NCBI RefSeq assembly: GCF_002197845.1
Contig: NZ_NIDE01000008.1
Span: 1-64,000, forward strand
Length of the DNA: 64,000 nt
Source: Fimbriiglobus ruber
GTDB lineage: Bacteria > Planctomycetota > Planctomycetia > Gemmatales > Gemmataceae
Direction of reading: 5' to 3'
The notes under the pieces are model-generated. The model had not been told where the DNA came from and searched no databases. It was given only the letters and a program-made list of their open reading frames with translations. Positions 28,163-40,200 of the stretch are shown here, piece by piece (the stretch's first letter is position 1; the number at the start of each line of letters is the position of its first letter). A program made the translations under genes and the position numbers.

Positions 28163-29317
28163 TTACTGGAGGGCGGCGAGTAGATCGGCTCGAAGGTCGT
28201 CAACGTCTTCGATGCCGACACTCAGCCTGATCAAACCATCGTCCACGCCCCGGGCCTCCCGGATCGCCTTTGGGATGCTGGCGTGTGTCATTGTCGCCGG
28301 GTGATTCACCAGGGACTCGACACCACCGAGGCTCTCGGCGAGGCTGAACAGACGTGTTCGCGTGAGGAATCGGCGGGCCGCTTCCGCCCCGCCGTGGAGT
28401 TGGAGCGAGATCATTCCACCGAACGATTTCATCTGGCGGGCCGCGATGGCCCGGCCCCGATGACTCGGCAACCCCGGATAGTACACTTTCGCCACCTGCG
28501 GCTGTGCGGTCAGCCATTCGGCCAAGTCGCCCGCGTTCGAACAGTGCCTGTCCATCCGCACGGCCATCGTCTTGATACCCCGTAGAGTCAGGTAACAGTC
28601 GAACGGTCCCGGCACGGCCCCGCCCGCGTTCTGGAAGAACTTGACCGGGTCGAGCAGCACCTTTCCGCCGACGACAGCCCCGCCGACGACGTCCGAGTGG
28701 CCACCCAGGTACTTGGTGGTGCTGTGGACGACTATGTCGGCCCCGAGTGCGATCGGTTGCTGGAGGTATGGCGAAGCGAACGTGTTATCCACCGCCAACA
28801 AGGCGCCCGCCTTCTTGGCCACGTCGGCTATCGCGGCGATGTCGAGGATTTGCAACAGCGGGTTCGTCGGCGTCTCGATCCAGACGAGTTTCGTCTTGGG
28901 CGTGACGAGTGCGGCGAAACCTGCGTATGACGAGTCGTCGGTGTACTTTGCCTTCAGTCCCCACGGCTTGAACACCCGCTCCAACAGGCGGAACGTGCCG
29001 CCGTAGAGGTCGGCCGCCGCAATGACTTCGTCGCCTGGTTCCAGCAGGGCTTGAAACACGGCCGTCGTGGCCGCGAGACCCGAAGCGAACGCGAGGCCGC
29101 GTTCCCCGCCTTCGATGGCCGCGAGACACGTTTCCAGTGCGGCACGGGTGGGGTTTCCGCTGCGGGCGTATTCGTACCCCTTGTGATCGCCGGGGGCGGC
29201 CTGTGTGAACGTGGAACTGACGGAAATCGGAATCACCGTCGCCCCGGTACTCGGGTCGGCCGGTTGCCCGGCGTGGATGGCGCGGGTGCTGAACCCGTGC
29301 GTGGAATCGTGGCTCAT
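28163..29317 (-). CDS. Cystathionine gamma-lyase/synthase (PLP, MetB-MccB type)
   Basis: 384 residues. Cys/Met-metabolism PLP enzyme: STRAIHAGQPADPSTGAT, ISVSSTFTQ, YEYARSGNPTRAALE, ASGLAATTAVFQALLEPGD, YGGTFRLLERVF, IETPTNPLLQILDI, AVDNTFASPYLQQPIALGAD, and PLP Lys in VVHSTTKYLGGHSDV. The C-terminus has SLGGVESLVNHPATMTHASI. It sits 27 bases after the cystathionine beta-synthase gene, which favours the reverse transsulfuration role: cystathionine to cysteine. Whether it is lyase or synthase cannot be told from sequence alone. Confidence 0.88.
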   Translation of the reverse strand: MSHDSTHGFSTRAIHAGQPADPSTGATVIPISVSSTFTQAAPGDHKGYEYARSGNPTRAALETCLAAIEGGERGLAFASGLAATTAVFQALLEPGDEVIAAADLYGGTFRLLERVFKPWGLKAKYTDDSSYAGFAALVTPKTKLVWIETPTNPLLQILDIAAIADVAKKAGALLAVDNTFASPYLQQPIALGADIVVHSTTKYLGGHSDVVGGAVVGGKVLLDPVKFFQNAGGAVPGPFDCYLTLRGIKTMAVRMDRHCSNAGDLAEWLTAQPQVAKVYYPGLPSHRGRAIAARQMKSFGGMISLQLHGGAEAARRFLTRTRLFSLAESLGGVESLVNHPATMTHASIPKAIREARGVDDGLIRLSVGIEDVDDLRADLLAALQ

Positions 29318-29344
29318 CTCGTTGCCCCTATGGAATGGAAGCGA

Positions 29345-30706
29345 TCAACTTTCCGGCGACACTTTTCTCACCGGCGACCAGTAATCGATCAAGTCGATGC
29401 GGGTGACGATGCCCAAGACGTCGCCGGCATGGGTGGCGAGTACACCGGTGTTGCCGGACAGCAGCAATCGGTACGCCTCGTCCAGATGCGTGCCGACATC
29501 GAGTTGAGGGAGCGGGCGGGCCATGATCTCGCCGACCGGCACCGTCGCCGGGTCGCGATGGTCGTGCAGGATGCGGGCGAGCGTCACTTCCTGCACGCTG
29601 CCGACCGGCACGCTTTTATCCAGTACCGGTAGTTGTGAGATACCGGACGTTCGCATCATGCCGATGGCGTCCGCGGCCGTACCGTTTGGTCCGATAGTGT
29701 AGAGGGGTCGCTCGCCCCTCTTTTTGAGAAGATCCCCGACGGTGTGAGGCACGTCGGGCAACCAGAGCAGTTTGTTTGAAGCCAGCCAAGCGTCGTCGTA
29801 CATCTTGCTCAGATAGTTGCGGCCGGTGTCCGGGCAGATGATGACCATGTAATCGTTCGGAGTTAGCCGCCGGGCGTAACGGAGACCGGCTGCCAGGGCG
29901 GTCCCGCACGATCCGCCGACCAGAATCCCTTCGCGCCGCGCCGTTTCGCGGGCGGTGTGAAAACTCTCGGCGTCGCTCACCCGGACCCAATCGTCGACAT
30001 ACCGGCTGTCGAAAGTTTTCGGAACGAAATCCTCGCCGATGCCTTCCACCTTCCAACTCGCGGGCGTTCCGCCCGATAGCACCGATCCTTCGGGATCCGC
30101 GCCCACGACTTTCACGTCGGGGTTGCGCTCCTTGAGGTACTTGCCGACCCCCGAGAGGGTGCCGCCGGTGCCGACCCCGCCAACAAGGACCGTGACCTTG
30201 CCGTCGGATTGCTCCCAGATTTCCGGCCCCGTGCTGAGGTAGTGGGCCTCGGGATTCGACAAATTCGTGAACTGGTTGGGCCGCCACGCCCCGGGAATCT
30301 CTCGGCTCAGTCGGTCAGCAACGCCGTTGTAACTCTCCGGGCTGTCCGGCGGCACGTTCGTCGGGGTGATGACGACTTCCGCCCCGTAGGCTTTCAGGAG
30401 CGAAATCTTCTCGCTACTCATCTTGTCAGGAAGGACGAATAGGCACCGGTAGCCCTTCACGGCCGCCACCATCGCCAGGCCGACTCCCGTGTTGCCGGCC
30501 GTCGCTTCGATAATCGTGCCGCCCGGCCGGAGCCATCCCCGCCGTTCGGCGTCGGCGACCATGGCGACGGCGACGCGGTCCTTGATACTCCCACCCGGAT
30601 TGCCGGATTCGATCTTCGCGGCGATGATCGGCGACAACCCTTCGCTGACGCGGCGAAGGCGCACGAGAGGCGTCCGCCCGATCGATTGGAGAATGGTGTC
30701 GTGCAT
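29345..30706 (-). CDS. Cystathionine beta-synthase with C-terminal CBS pair
   Basis: From ATG 30706, MHDTILQSIGRTPLVRLRRV. PLP Lys lies in ESGNPGGSIKDRVA, the Asn/Ser loop in IIEATAGNTGVGLAM, and the phosphate cup in LVGGVGTGGTLSGVGKYL. The last 120 residues hold two CBS motifs (RPLYTIGPNGTAADAIGMMR and PLPQLDVGTHLDEAYRLLL), as in the regulated cystathionine beta-synthases. It joins homocysteine and serine. The partner lyase follows on the same strand. No SAM-type riboswitch was recognised upstream. Confidence 0.88.
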   Translation of the reverse strand: MHDTILQSIGRTPLVRLRRVSEGLSPIIAAKIESGNPGGSIKDRVAVAMVADAERRGWLRPGGTIIEATAGNTGVGLAMVAAVKGYRCLFVLPDKMSSEKISLLKAYGAEVVITPTNVPPDSPESYNGVADRLSREIPGAWRPNQFTNLSNPEAHYLSTGPEIWEQSDGKVTVLVGGVGTGGTLSGVGKYLKERNPDVKVVGADPEGSVLSGGTPASWKVEGIGEDFVPKTFDSRYVDDWVRVSDAESFHTARETARREGILVGGSCGTALAAGLRYARRLTPNDYMVIICPDTGRNYLSKMYDDAWLASNKLLWLPDVPHTVGDLLKKRGERPLYTIGPNGTAADAIGMMRTSGISQLPVLDKSVPVGSVQEVTLARILHDHRDPATVPVGEIMARPLPQLDVGTHLDEAYRLLLSGNTGVLATHAGDVLGIVTRIDLIDYWSPVRKVSPES

Positions 30707-31202
30707 GGTTTCATCCTGAAAGTGCTGACCACTCGCCGGTGGAATCACTTCACGCTACCCGTTCCCCACGGCTGCTGTCACCGTCAATCCCCGAGGAGAT
30801 CTGCCGTAACCCGCGGTTGAGATTTGTGGTAATCATCGGGCGAGCGACCCGGCGCCGAGGACGAACTGCGAGCCGGTCACAAACCTCGCACGGGAGATGG
30901 CCGGCGCATCGTGGACGCGGTCGCCAATGTCCTCGCGCATAAACTCGGCGACAAACAGGCACGCGATGCGGGGGTCAAAGCCCCCGGCCCATCTCGAAGG
31001 CGGTCAAATTTTCACAGTCGATGCCGGTTATCCCGGCGTCGGTGTACTCAAGGCCGCGGGATACACGGTCACGACCGGGCAGGAGGGCGCCCCACACGGC
31101 CGGGCGGTAAGCAAGACGGGCGAGGCGAAGTCCGCGCCCCGATGATTTCTAACAATCCTTTATGGTCTTGATCCCACCGTACGATCAGGCCACCGTGTGG
31201 CA
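30707..31202. other. Gene-poor stretch
   Basis: A plus-strand piece near 30900-31140 looks coding in parts (DAVANVLAHKLGDKQARDAG, then GGQIFTVDAGYPGVGVLKAA) but changes frame and has no clear start, so it may be a gene remnant. Nothing else was recognised. Confidence 0.3.
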
Positions 31203-34200
31203 TTACCCCACGAAGACGCCGCCGGTGAATCCGGGCAGCGCGTCGAAGTCGTACAGCGAGGTCGGGTCGGACGGGTTGGCCAGGATGCTCTGACCGGTGT
31301 ACGCCGTCACCCGGCTACCGTCGCCCGTGCCGGACCCGACCACGAGGTCGGCGTCCGCGTCGCCGTCCAGATTCTTGACCGCGACGCGTACCCCGCCTCG
31401 ATCGCTTGTGTCGCCGGCGAAGAAGTCGGCGATCGTCGTCTGCGTGCCGCCGAGCAAGGAACTCCCACTGAACACCGTAACCCGGGGGGCACCGCCGGGA
31501 CCGCCACCGACGACGATGTCCGCCTTTCCGTCCCCGTTCACGTCGCCGACCGCCACGTACGTCCCGTTCGTGAGCGATGAGTCGAACGCGAAGAAGTCGG
31601 CGAACAGTTTGGTCGGGTCGGCTGAACCGGAAGCGACCGACTTGCCGTCGAACCCGGCGATCCGCGGCCCGCCGCCGAACCCGGCCGACACGACGATGTC
31701 GGCCACCCCGTCGCCGTTCACGTCGCCGACGGCCGCCCGGGCTCCACCCCGGAAGTTCGGATCCTGGATGCCGAAGAACCGGTCGATCTGGGCCGGTTGG
31801 CCGTTGGGTTGACCGGACGCCAGTCCCTGGACGAGTTTGGCCCCGTCGTACACGGCCACGACCGGCCCGCCGGTTTGGTCGGGGGTGACGACCAGGTCCG
31901 GGACGCCGTCGCCGGTGATGTCCCCGACGGCCACAAATACGCCGCCGGTGAACGACGCCTCGAACGGCTGGAAGGTGGTGATCACGGTCCCCGTCTTACC
32001 GTCCAGGATGACGACCTCGTTCGGCGTTCCCGGCCCGGACCCGACCACGATGTCCGCCACCCCGTCACCGTTGAAGTCCCCGGTCGCAACCCGGACGCCA
32101 CCGGTGAACGAGGCGTTGAGGGCGAGCGTGGCCGCGAGTTGCGGCGACCCGTTGGCCCCGAACGATTCCACCACCGGCCCGCCGCCGGCGTCGGCCCCGA
32201 CGGCGATCGTGCCGTTACCGAGCAAGAGGGTCGACGAACCCCCGCCAGCCGACGTCGACCCGGCCGTTGTCGATTGCGGGGTCGACGTCGACGCGGTCGT
32301 GTTCGCGTCCCCGTTGTACTGGGCGACGATCGTCTGGGCGGTCGCCGGGACGCCGGTCCAGTGGAAGGTCGCCGTCCCGTTCGTCGTCGGCACCGTGGCG
32401 ATCACGGCGCCGGTGGTCTGGTCCGTGAACGTCACGGTGCCGGTCGGGGCCGCCGCCCCGGAAGTGGTGGTCGTCACCACGGCCGTCAGGGTCACCGGTG
32501 ACCCCGAAGCCGACGTATCCGGGGTGATCGCGAGTGCTGTCGTGGTGCCGGCGGGCGAGACCGTTTCGGCCGGCGCGAGCGTGCCGGAACTGGTCAGGTA
32601 ACTGCCGGTCGCCTGGAAGGTCGACGTGACCGTGTGCGACCCGACCGATAGACCGGGGACAATGAGGGTCGCCGTCACGCCGCCCAAGGCGACGGGCGTC
32701 GGCGCGCCCCCGTCGATCGAGAACAAGACGGACCCGGTCGGAGTACCGGCGGCCGCCGTCACGGTCGCGGTGAAAGTGGCCGACTGGCCGGCGGACACGG
32801 GGTCGGCGGCCGCCGTCACGGCCGTCGTCGTCGTGGTCGGTGTCACGGTGACCGACACGTTTCCGCTGCTCGTGGCGAGTTGGAAACCGGTCGGCGTGAA
32901 AACCGCGCGGATCGAATGGGGGCCGCCGGTCAACTGGGTCGACGTGGACGTCAGGGTCCAGACGGCGGTGTCCGCGGTCGTGTTCTGGAGTACCCCGGCG
33001 CCGAGGTCGGTTTGCGTGGTGTCGTCGAAGAACTCCACCTGCCCGGTCGGAGCCTCGCCGCCCGCTTGCACGGTTGCCGCGAACGTGACCGGCGAGCCGA
33101 ACGCGACGGTCGGGGCGGAACTCGTCACGGTCGTCGTCGTGAACGTGGACGGCGTGATGGTCCCGCTCGGCTCGGGTACGAAGGTGAACGTGTAGTTGGC
33201 GCCGCCGTTCCCGTCGTTAACGGTGCCGGACGGCGTCATCTGCTTACCGATACCGACGCCCGGGTTGTCGTAGACTTCGGTGAAGGCTGCCGTGTCGCCG
33301 GCCCCGAGGCCGGTGCCGCCGACCGTCGGCACCGCCGTCGAGGAAGTCGTGCCGTCGTAGACCTTGGTGCTCGGCGCCGCCGTCACGATCACGGGCCGGG
33401 GCATGATGGACGCGATCGATGTCGGGAAGGTGAGTGTGTAATCCGCGCCCTGGGCTCCCCCGAGGGCGAACCCGGCCGTCGTCACGGGAATCCCGCTCCC
33501 GACGTTGCGGCCCGCAAACGTGCCGACCGCGTTAGTCGTGATGAGGCCCACGGAATCGCCGGGCAGCAAACCGACGAGACCGGCCGCCGACGCGTCCAGG
33601 GTGTCGTTGGTCGTCCCGTCGTAAACCTTATCGAGGGTCCGAACACCGGTGATCGAGAGGGCCCGCGGCGTGATGTTTGCGGCCGTCGTCCCGCTAACGG
33701 TGTAATCACCGGCTTGAGCGCCCGAGAGGGTCAGGCCGGTGACGGTAACGGGGACGTTTGAACCGGCGTTAACGGAGAGGAACGCCCCGACTGCCCCACT
33801 CGTGTTCAGGGTAACATCGTCTCCGGTGAACACGCCGACCAGTGAGGCCCCGCCAGCGTTCAAAGTCGCGACCGGCGTGCGGTCGTACACCTTGTCGCTC
33901 GCCGTGATCCCGGCGACAGTCAAAGCAGCCGGGGTGATGTTGGCGGCGGTCGTCGGCTGGGTCAGGATGTAATCGCCCGCCTGGGCACCGTCGAGACCGA
34001 AACCGGATGTCGTGACGTTGATCCCGGTATCCACGTCCTTCGACGCAAACGTCCCGACTGCCTCATTGGTGGTCGGGGTCACGGCGTCACCCGGGAACAC
34101 GCCGACTAACGCGATCGAGCCGGTATTCAAGATGGCAGTCGTGGTGGCGTCATACACCTTGTTGGTCGCGGTCACGCCGGTCAGTGAGATGATGCGCGGG

Positions 34201-37200
34201 CTGATGTTCGCGGTGGTCGTCGGCTGGGTCAGGGTGTAGTCAACGGCCTGGTTCCCGGTCAGGGTGAACCCGGAGGTGGTGACGAGGATGCCGGTGTTCA
34301 CGTCCTTGTCAACGAACGTCCCGACCGCCGCGCTGGAATTGAGGTGGACGTCGTCGGCCCCGTAGACGGTGCCGGTCAGCCCCGCCGCCCCGGTGTTGAG
34401 GGTGGCGTCGGTGGTGCCGTCGTACACCTTGTTGCCGGCGATCACGCCGGTGACGGTGAGGGTGGCCGGGGCGATGTTCGCGGTGGTCGTCGGCTGGGTC
34501 AGGGTGTAGTCCACGGCTTGGTTCCCGGTCAGGGCGAACCCGGACGTCGTGACGAGGATGCTGGTGTTCACATCCTTGGACGCGAACGTGGCGGTCGCTC
34601 CGGTCGAGACCAAGTGGACGTCGTCGGTCCCGAACACGATACCGGTCAGGGTCGCCGCCCCGGTATTCAGTGTGGCGTCGGTGGCGCCGTCGTATGGGCG
34701 GTTATTCGCGGTCACGCCGGCGACGGTGAGGGTGGCCGGGGTGATACTGGCGGTGGTCGTCGACTGGATCAGGGTGTAGTCAACGGCCTGGTTCCCGGTC
34801 AGGGCGAACCCGGACGTCGTGACGCCGATCCCGGTGTTCACGTCCTTGGACGCGAACGTGCCGGTCGCCCCGGTCGAGGTCAGGTGGACGTCGTCGGTCC
34901 CGTAGATGGTGCCGGTTAGGGTCGCCCCGCCGGTGTTGAGGGTGGCGTCGGTGGCGCCGTCGTACGGGCGGTCGTTCGCGGTCACGCCGGTGACGGTGAG
35001 GGTGGCCGGGGTGATGCTGGCGGTGGCCGTCGGCTGGGTCAGGGTATAGTCCACGGCCTGGTTCCCGGTCAGGGCGAACCCGGACGTCGTGACGCCGATC
35101 CCGGTGTTCACGTCCTTGGACGCGAACGTGCCGGTCGCCCCAGTCGAGATCAGGTGGACGTCGTCGGACCCGTAGATGGTGCCGGTCAGGGTCGCCCCGC
35201 CGGTGTTGAGGGTGGCGGTCGTGGTCCCGTCGTACACCTTGTTGCCGGCGGTCACGCCGGTGACGGTGAGGGTAGCCGGAGTGATGCTGGCGGTGGTCGT
35301 CGGCTGGGTCAGAGTGTAGTCCACGGCCTGGTTCCCGGTGAGGGTGAACCCGGAGGTAGTAACGGTGATCCCGGTGTTCACATCTTTGGACGCGAACGTG
35401 CCGGTTGCCCCGGTCGAGATCAGGTGGACGTCGTCGGTCCCGAACACGGTGCCGGCCAGGGCCGCCGCCCGGCGTTCAGGGTGGCGTCGGTGGCACCGTC
35501 GTACGGGCGGTCGTTCGCGGTCACGCCGGTGACGGTGAGGGTGGCCGGGGCAATGCTGGCGGTGGTCGTCGGCTGGATCAGGGTGTAGTCCACGGCCTGG
35601 TTCCCGATCAGGGCGAACCCGGACGTCGTGACGCCGATCCCGGTGTTCACGTCCTTGGACGCGAACGTGCCGGTCGCCCCGGTCGAGATCAGGTGGACAT
35701 CGTCGGTCCCGAACACGGCGCCGGCCAGAGCCACCGCCCCGGTGTTGAGGGTGGCGGTCGTGGTCCCGTCGTACACCTTGTTGCCGGCGGTCACGCCGGT
35801 GACGGTGAGGGTAGCCGGGGTGATGCTGGCGGTGGCCGTCGGCTGGGTCAGGGTGTAGTCCACGGCCTGGTTCCCGGTCAGGGCGAACCCGGACGTCGTG
35901 ACAGTGATCCCTGCGTTCACGTCTTTGGATGTGAACGCCCCGACCGCCCCGCCGACCGCGAGGTGGACGTCGTCGGACCCGTAGATGGTGCCGGTCAGGG
36001 TCGCCCCGCTGGTGTTCACGGTGGCAGTCGTGGTCCCGTCGTATACCTTGTTGCCGGCGGTCACGCTGGTGACGGCGAGGGTGGCCGGCGTGATATTCGC
36101 GGTGGTCGTCGGCTGGGTTAGAGTGTAGTCCACGGCCTGGTTCCCGGTCAGGGCGAACCCGGACGTCGTGACGGCGATCCCTGCGTTCACGTCTTTGGAT
36201 GTGAACGCCCCGACCGCCCCGCCGACCGCGAGGTGGACGTCGTCGGACCCGTAGATGGTGCCGGTCAGGGTCGCCCCGCCGGTGTTGAGGGTGGCGTCGG
36301 TGGCGCCGTCGTACGAGCGGTTGTTGGCGGTCGCCCCGGTGACGGTGAGGGTGGCCGGGGTGATGCTCGCGGTGGTCGTCGGCTGGGTCACCGTGTAGTC
36401 GCTCGCCTGGTTGCCGGTGAGGGCGAACCCGGATGTCGTGACGAGGATGCCGGTGTTCACGTCCTTGCTCGCGAACGCCCCGACCGCCCCGCCGGCCGCG
36501 AGGTGGACGTCGTCGGACCCGTAGATAGCGCCGCTCAGGGCCGCCCCGCCGGTGTTCACGGTGGCGGTCGTAGTCCCGTCGTACACCTTGTTGCCCGCGG
36601 TCACCCCAGTAACGGTGAGGGTGGCCGGAGTGATGTTCGCGGTGGTCGTTGGCTGGGTCAGAATTACGTAATCCCCGGCCTGGGCCCCCGCCAAGGCGAA
36701 CCCGGACGCCGTGACGGTGATCCCGGTGTTCACGTCCTTGCTCGCGAACGCCCCGACCGCGACGGTGGAATTGGGTATCACGACGTCGGACCCGTAGACG
36801 GTCCCAACCAATTCCGCCCGCGCGGTGCCCAGGGTGGCGGCGGTCCCTCCGTCGTACACCTTATTGTTGGCGGTCACGCCGGTGACGGTGAGGGGAGCCG
36901 GGGTGATGCTGGCGGTGGTCGTCGGCTGGGTCACCGTGTAGTCGCTCGCCTGGTTGCCGGTGAGGGCGAACCCGGATGTCGTGACGAGAATGCCGGTGTT
37001 CACGTCCTTGGACGCGAACGCCCCGGCCGCACCGCCGGCCGCGAGGTGGACATCGTCGGTCCCAAAGACGGTGCCGTTCAACACCGCCGACCCGGTGTTC
37101 AGGGTGACATCGGTCAGGCCGTCGTACTGGCGGTCGGACGCGGTCACCCCGGTGACGGTCAGGGTGGCCGGAGTAATGTTGGCCGAGGTCGTCAGCGGGG

Positions 37201-40200
37201 CTACCACGTAATCCCCGGCCTGAGCCCCGGTAAGGGTAAACCCGGTGATCGCGACGAGGATGCCTGTGTTCACATCTTTGTTCGCGAACGTCCCGACCGC
37301 CCCGGTCGACACAGGTGTGACGGCATCCCCGGCGTACAAGCCGACCAGGGTCGGCGTCCCGGTCAACGGGGCGGTAGTGGCCCCGTCGTACACCTTGTTG
37401 GCAGCGGCCACGCCGGCGATCGTCAGGGTGGCCGGGGTAATGTTGGCCGAGGCCGTCGGCTGGGTCAGAGTGTAATCCCCGGCCTGGGTTCCGGTCAGGG
37501 CAAACCCGGCGGTAGTGACACCAATCCCGTTATTCACGTCTTTGCTGACAAAACTCCCGACAACCCCGGTCGACACCAATCGCGCGTCGTCCGTACCCAG
37601 CACACCGTCCAACGCCGCGCCAGTAGTATCCAGGGTCGCGGCAACATTATCGTCGTACACTTTGCCGAACGCGGTTACTCCCGTGACCGTGAGAGCAAGC
37701 GGGGCGACGGTTTCGCCGTTGGAGAGCGTTCCCGCGCTGGAACCGTACGAACCCGTCGGCGAGAAGACCGCGCGGATCGCGTGGTTTGAGCCCGCGATGA
37801 CATCCAGCTGGGTCGGCGTCGTGGTGTAAGTCCACGTCGATTGGCCGTCGCCCGAAGAGAGTAGGGTGCCGGTGCCCAGAGAGGCCCCGGTGCTGTCGTC
37901 GTAGAACGTCACGCTTCCCGTCGGCGTCCCACTCGCCGACGTAACGACGGCGGTCAACGTGAAGCCGGTCCCGTACGTCACGGTTTGCCGGGACGTGGCG
38001 ACCGACGTCGTCGTGACGACGGCGTTCTCGATGACGCCGGTGTTAACCGAAACAAACGTGTACGTGTAATCGTTGCCGCCGTCGCCGTCGACGACCGTAC
38101 CGGAGGGCGTTAGGGTCTTGCCGGTCCCGACGGCCGGGGTGTCGTACGTCTCGATGAAGTCGGCCGTATCGCCTGGCTGAATGGTCCCCGACGTGATCGT
38201 CGGGACGGCGGCGGCCGAGGTTGTGTTGTCGAAGAACTTGGCGTTGGTGACGGCCGTGATGACCAACGCGACAGGACTGATGTTCGCGGTGAGAGTGGGC
38301 TGGGTCAGGAGGACGTAATCCCCGGCCGCGGCCTGGGCTCCCGCGAGGGCGAATCCGGTTGTCGTGACGGTGATCCCGGTGTTCACGTCCTTGGACGCGA
38401 ACGTCCCGACCGCCGCGCTGGAATCGAGGTGGACATCGTCGGACCCGTAGACGGTGCCGCCCAGCCCCGCCGACCCGGTGTTCAGGAGGGCATCGGTCCC
38501 GCCGTCGTATTGGCGGTTGGCCGCGGTCACGCCGACGACCGTGAGGGTGGCCGGGGTGATCTTCGCTGTGGCCGTCGGCTGGGTCAGGATTACGTAATCC
38601 CCGGCCTGAGCTCCCGCGAGAGCGAATCCGGACGTCGTGACGGTGATCCCGGTGTTCACGTCCTTGGACGCGAACGTCCCGACCGCCGCGCTGGAATCGA
38701 GGTGGACATCGTCGGTCCCGTAGACGGTGCCGGCCAACCCCGCCGCCCCGGTGTTCAGGGGGGCGTCGGTCCCGCCGTCGTATTGGCGGTTGGCCGCGGT
38801 CACGCCGGTGACCGTCAGCGGGTCCGGGGTGATCGTTTCCGACTCGTCGCCGGCGCCCGAACTCGTGCTGTTGCCGAAGCCGGGGCCAGCAGTAAAGACG
38901 GCCGAGATGTCGTGGGCGGCCCCGCCGTTCACCTGGAGTTGGGTGGCGGTAGTGGTGTACGTGTAGGTGGCGAACCCGTTCCCGATCGTCGCTGCGGTGG
39001 TCGCGGTCCCCAGGCTGTTGCCGTTGTCGTAGAACGTGACGCTGCCGGTGGGGGCGGCAGTTCCGCTGGCCGCGGTCACCGTCGCGGTGAACGTAACGGC
39101 CGTCCCGTAGGCCACCGTGGTACTCGGGCTGGCCGCGCTCACTGCCGTCGTTGTGGCGATTCGGGTAAGCGTTAGGACCACATCGTTCCCGTCCCCGCCG
39201 ATGTAGCTGATCGTGAACGTCAGGGCACCGACGACGATCGCGCTCCCCTCCGGGTAACCGGAGAAGGTTCCCGTGACCGCGCTGGTGCCGTTGTTCGCGA
39301 TCAGGACGAACTGTGTGCCGACCACGGGCGAGAGCCCCGCCCCCGTCGTCAGGTTCAAGGTCGAGCCGGTGAGGTTGACCGTCCCGGTCACGGTGACCTG
39401 GTCGTACCCGGAACCGGGCGAAGTGCCGTTCACTTCGGCCGAGAAGGCTTGCGACCCCGGAGTCGCAAACGACAGGTTTCCGGTGTTAAGCAAAGCCGTG
39501 CCGCCCGGCGCCACGGTGCCGCTGACGACGACGGCGCCGGTGACCGTCCCGGTCCCGCCAAGGGTCGCCCCGCTCGCCACCGTCACCGTGTTCGTCCCGG
39601 TCGCCGACCCGGTCGTGTTGTCGGCCAGCAACGCCCCGGCGGACACGGTGGTCGCCCCGGTGTAGCTGTTCGCCCCGGTCAAGGTCAGTGTGCCGGCTCC
39701 GGTTTTGACGAGCGTCGCGCCGGATCCGGAAATGGGTCCGGCGATACTACCGGCCCCGCTGTCATTAATCGTCACCCCGCCGGTGCTCGCAATCGCGCCG
39801 GCGGTCAGCGTCCCGGTCGAGAGACTCGTACTCGTCCCGACGGTGACGGCCCCGGTGTAGGTCTGGTTTCCGGTCGTCGAGACGCCGGCCGCGTTAATCC
39901 CGCTCGTCCCGGACACGGACAGGCTGCCCAGGGGAGTGGCGCCACCGACCACCCCGCCGAACGTCGCGTTGCCCGCCACGGCTAGCGTGTCCGTACCGGC
40001 CGTCGCGTCATCTACGGTGGTTCCGAACGTGACCAGCCCAGCCGTCAAAGTCGTGGACGCTCCGATACTGACGGCCCCGGTGTACGTCTGGTTGCCGGTC
40101 GTCGAGACGCCGGCCGCGTTAATCCCGCTCGTCCCGGACACGGACAGGCCGCTCAGAGGGGCGGTCCCGCCGACCACCCCGGCGAACGTCGCGTTGCCCG

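Noticed and set aside
30707-30900. SAM-type riboswitch before the cystathionine beta-synthase gene
   Set aside because: No SAM-I or SAM-II core motif could be found on the minus strand upstream of 30706.
33150-38825. Repeat array considered as CRISPR
   Set aside because: Units are about 260 bases, contiguous and coding, with no short repeat-spacer pattern and no cas genes.
35405-39985. Long plus-strand open frames opposite the giant repeat gene
   Set aside because: They repeat the same Gly/Arg/Asp-rich pattern with the DNA repeat period and are shadows of the minus-strand YDG/MBG units.
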